Under the pieces are notes generated by a model. That model searched no databases. It was not told the DNA's origin and saw only the letters and a program-made list of their open reading frames with translations. A stretch of 64,000 bases of DNA from Aristolochia californica. Taxonomy: Eukaryota > Streptophyta > Magnoliopsida > Piperales > Aristolochiaceae. This document shows positions 62,056 through 64,000 of the stretch, one piece after another. Both the position numbers and the translations under genes were made by a program. The first letter of the stretch is position 1. Each line of letters opens with the position of its first letter. The stretch covers positions 12,646,801 through 12,710,800 of the forward strand of contig JARWKL010000015.1 of the NCBI GenBank assembly GCA_029961685.1. Direction: 5' to 3'.

Positions 62056-64000
62056 TATAGTTTTCAAATTTTTTTGCACACATGAACTCTCGAATTTTCA
62101 TTTTGTTGCGATCTTATATCTTTTTTGGTCACGAGAAAAATGGGAGAGTGAAAACTCAAGTATGGATCTGAAAAAAAAAAAAAATTGAAGTACACAAATG
62201 CTGAGAGAGATAATTCCGAAAAGTATCTGTGATTTTTAAGGATAGACAAAAAGTGGGTTGTTTGGCCCTAGTAAATATCCATCCACTTGAGAATTGTACT
62301 TTTTCTACTCCCCCCTAATTTTTGGATCTGAAGGCCACTTGCATCCTCAACATGCTTGTGGCATGCATATCCACCACACTTAAAACATGTGAGGATCAGT
62401 TAGAGGTCCCTTTCCTATAAAATTCTACCAAGCTATTATTATGGGGTTGTACAAGTGGAATTTCCCAAACATGGATTTTGGAGCTCATTTTTAGTGCGTG
62501 AAATAATTTTCTATTTATTATTATAGTTTTCAAATTTTTTTGCACACATGAACTCAAAAATTTTCATTTTGTTGCGATCTTATATCTTTTTTGGTCACGA
62601 GGAAAAATGGGAGTGAAAACTCAAGTTTGGATCTGAAAAAAAAAAATTTGAAATGCACAAATGCTGAGAGCGATAATTCCGGAAAATATTTGTGATTTTT
62701 AAGGATAGGCAAAAATTGGGTTGTTTGGCCCTGGTAAATATCCAACCACTTGAGAATTGTACTTTTTCTACTCCCCCCTATTTTTTGGATCTGAAGGCCA
62801 CTTGCATCCTCAACATGCTTGTGGCATGCATATCCACCACACTTAAAACATGTGAGGATCAGTTAGAGGTCCCTTTCCTATAAAATTCCACCAAGCTATT
62901 ATTACGGGTTGTACTAGTGGAATTTCCGAAACATGGATTTTGGAGCTCATTTTTAGTTCGTGAAATAATTTTCTCTTTATTATTATAGTTTTCAAATTTT
63001 TTTGCATAGATGAACTCTAAAATTTTTATTTTGTGTCGATCTTATATCTTTTTTGTTCACGAGGAAAAATGGGAGAGTGAAAACTCAAGTTTGGATCTGA
63101 AAAAAAAAAAATTTGAATTGCACAAATGCTCAGAGAGATAATTCCGAAAAGTATATGTGATTTTTAAGGATAGGCAAAAAGTGGGTTGTTTGGCCCTGGT
63201 AAATATCCAACCATTTGAGAATTGTACTTTTTCTACTCCCCCCTAATTTTTGGATCTGAAGGCCACTTGCATCCTCAACATGCTTGTGGCATGCATATCC
63301 ACCACACTTAAAACATGTGAAGATCAGTTAGAGGTCCCTTTCATATAAAATTCCACCAAGCTATTATTAGGGGGTTGTACTAGTGGAATTTCCCAAGCAT
63401 GGATTTTGGAGCTCATTTTTAGTGCGTGAAATAATTTTCTATTTATTATTATAGTTATCAAATATTTTTGCACACATGAACTCTAAAATTTTCATTTTGT
63501 TGCGATCTTATATCTTTTTTGTTCACGAGGAAAAATGGGAGAGTGAAAACCCAAGTTTGGATCTGAAAAAAAAAAATTTGAATTGCACAATTGCTGAGAG
63601 AGATAATTCCGAAAAGTATATGTGATTTTTAAGGATAGGCAAAAAGTGGGTTGTTTGGCCCTAGAAAATATCCAACCATTTGAGAATTGTACTTTTTCTA
63701 CTCCCCCCTAATTTTTGGATCTGAAGGCCACTTGCATCCTCAACATGCTTGTGGCATGCATATCCACCACACTTAAAACATGTGAGGATCAGTTAGAGGT
63801 CCCTTTCCTATAAAATTCCACCAAGCTATTATTAGGGGGTTGTACTAGTGGAATTTCCCAAACATGGATTTTGGAGCTCATTTTTAGTGCGTGAAATAAT
63901 TTTCTATTTATTATTATAGTTTTCAAATTTTTTAGCACACATGAACTCTAAAATTTTAATTTTGTTGCGATCTTATATCTTTTTTGTTCACGAGGAAAAA

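Larger units (their letters stand above)
1..64000 (+). repeat. Uninterrupted head-to-tail satellite array, about 466 bp monomer
   Basis: The same sequence recurs without interruption from the first to the last base. One anchor per monomer, the GTGG of ACTAGTGG, gives 138 positions (listed under the five domains). Intervals are 456-469 bp, mostly 464-467, except for one of 277 bp. All copies have the same orientation, and no interval is long enough to hide an inserted element. Consensus GC is about 35% by hand count, with four CpG sites per monomer (in TTCCGAAAAG, AGTGCGTGAA, GTTGCGATC and CACGAGG). Copies differ by scattered substitutions, A-tract length and small indels. This organisation is typical of eukaryotic satellite DNA; the family is not one I recognise. 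A centromeric, pericentromeric, subtelomeric or knob location cannot be decided from sequence alone. Confidence 0.98.
57062..64000 (+). repeat. Satellite domain V: partial third superunit, 9-monomer period, right edge
   Basis: Anchors: 57062, 57528, 57991, 58456, 58920, 59385, 59850, 60316, 60593, 61059, 61525, 61989, 62455, 62917, 63383, 63848. The domain starts with a monomer like 47285 (TTTTCATCTTGTTG). Markers at 57062-58700 recur at 61059-62700 about 3997 bp later (nine monomers minus the 189 bp deletion). The last three monomers regain left-side variants (TTTCTCTTTATT near 62969, ACAATTGC near 63588) and share GAATTGCAC and AGTATATGTG. The array continues past the window edge, with 153 bp of monomer after the last anchor. 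Confidence 0.84.

Noticed and set aside
1..64000. CRISPR array or bacterial tandem repeat
   Set aside because: The repeat period is 466 bp with no distinct spacers, no cas-like genes and no bacterial gene content.
1..64000. CENP-B box
   Set aside because: I looked for the NTTCGNNNNANNCGGGN pattern on both strands of the consensus. The only TTCG context (reverse of CCGAAAAG) lacks the later A and CGGG. No match seen by eye.
1..64000. Telomeric repeats (TTAGGG, TTTAGGG) in the C-run or G-run
   Set aside because: TATTAGGGGGTTG and CTCCCCCCTAA resemble telomere words, but each occurs once per monomer and never in tandem.
1..64000. LTR retrotransposon or other mobile element as the source
   Set aside because: I see no TG...CA-bounded LTR, primer binding site, polypurine tract, transposase or reverse transcriptase frame, and no interval departs from the monomer length except by deletion.
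1..64000. rDNA spacer or 5S/tRNA gene cluster
   Set aside because: The monomer contains no recognisable 5S, tRNA A/B box pair or rRNA segment; the T-runs and A-tract alone do not indicate a polymerase III gene.

Overview
The whole 64 kb window is one uninterrupted tandem array of a satellite DNA. The monomer is about 466 bp, all copies run head to tail in the same orientation, and neither end of the array lies inside the window. I indexed it with a site present once in nearly every monomer (the GTGG of ACTAGTGG) and found 138 anchors between 272 and 63848. Of the 137 intervals, 136 are 456-469 bp; the exception is a truncated 277 bp monomer at 60316-60592. I found no protein-coding gene, RNA gene, transposon, LTR or CRISPR array. 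The array, its AT-richness (about 35% GC in a hand-counted consensus), its low CpG content (four per consensus monomer) and its multimeric organisation point to constitutive heterochromatin of a eukaryotic nuclear genome, such as a centromeric, pericentromeric, subtelomeric or knob-like block. I do not recognise the satellite family and cannot assign a species or kingdom.

Consensus monomer, in order from the A-tract: a homopolymeric A-tract (about 8-16 A); TTTGAAATGCACAAATGC; a GATAATTCCGAAAAG block; GGATAGGC or GGATAGAC; GGCCCTGG or GGCGCTGG; a C6 run in CTACTCCCCCC; GGATCTGAAGGCCACTTG; an imperfect dyad around GTGGCATGCATATCCAC; an inverted repeat AAATTCCAC / GTGGAATTT with a 26-nt loop that contains the ACTAGT site; GAGCTC; a T-rich third with ATTATTATAG; and TTCACGAGG leading back to GGATCTG and the next A-tract.

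Shared variants divide the array into five domains. Domain I (1-8810) is a mosaic with long-range repeats at 5-, 9- and 11-monomer offsets. Domain II (8811-27000) is a 6-monomer higher-order repeat (HOR, about 2.8 kb). It contains two overlapping recent tandem duplications, a contracted 4-monomer block, and a 7-monomer block made by exact duplication of one monomer. Domain III (27001-36111) has a new variant set with 7-monomer and 4-monomer duplications. Domain IV (36112-57061) is two copies of a superunit of about 10-11 kb that differ by gain or loss of whole monomers. Domain V (57062-64000) carries a third partial, rearranged copy with a 9-monomer period, the truncated monomer, and a right edge that partly returns to left-side variants.

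The biology here is satellite evolution rather than gene function: unequal exchange or replication-based amplification acting on blocks of 1, 2, 4, 6, 7, 9 and about 21-24 monomers. The many 60-126 codon open frames on both strands are by-products of the repeat.
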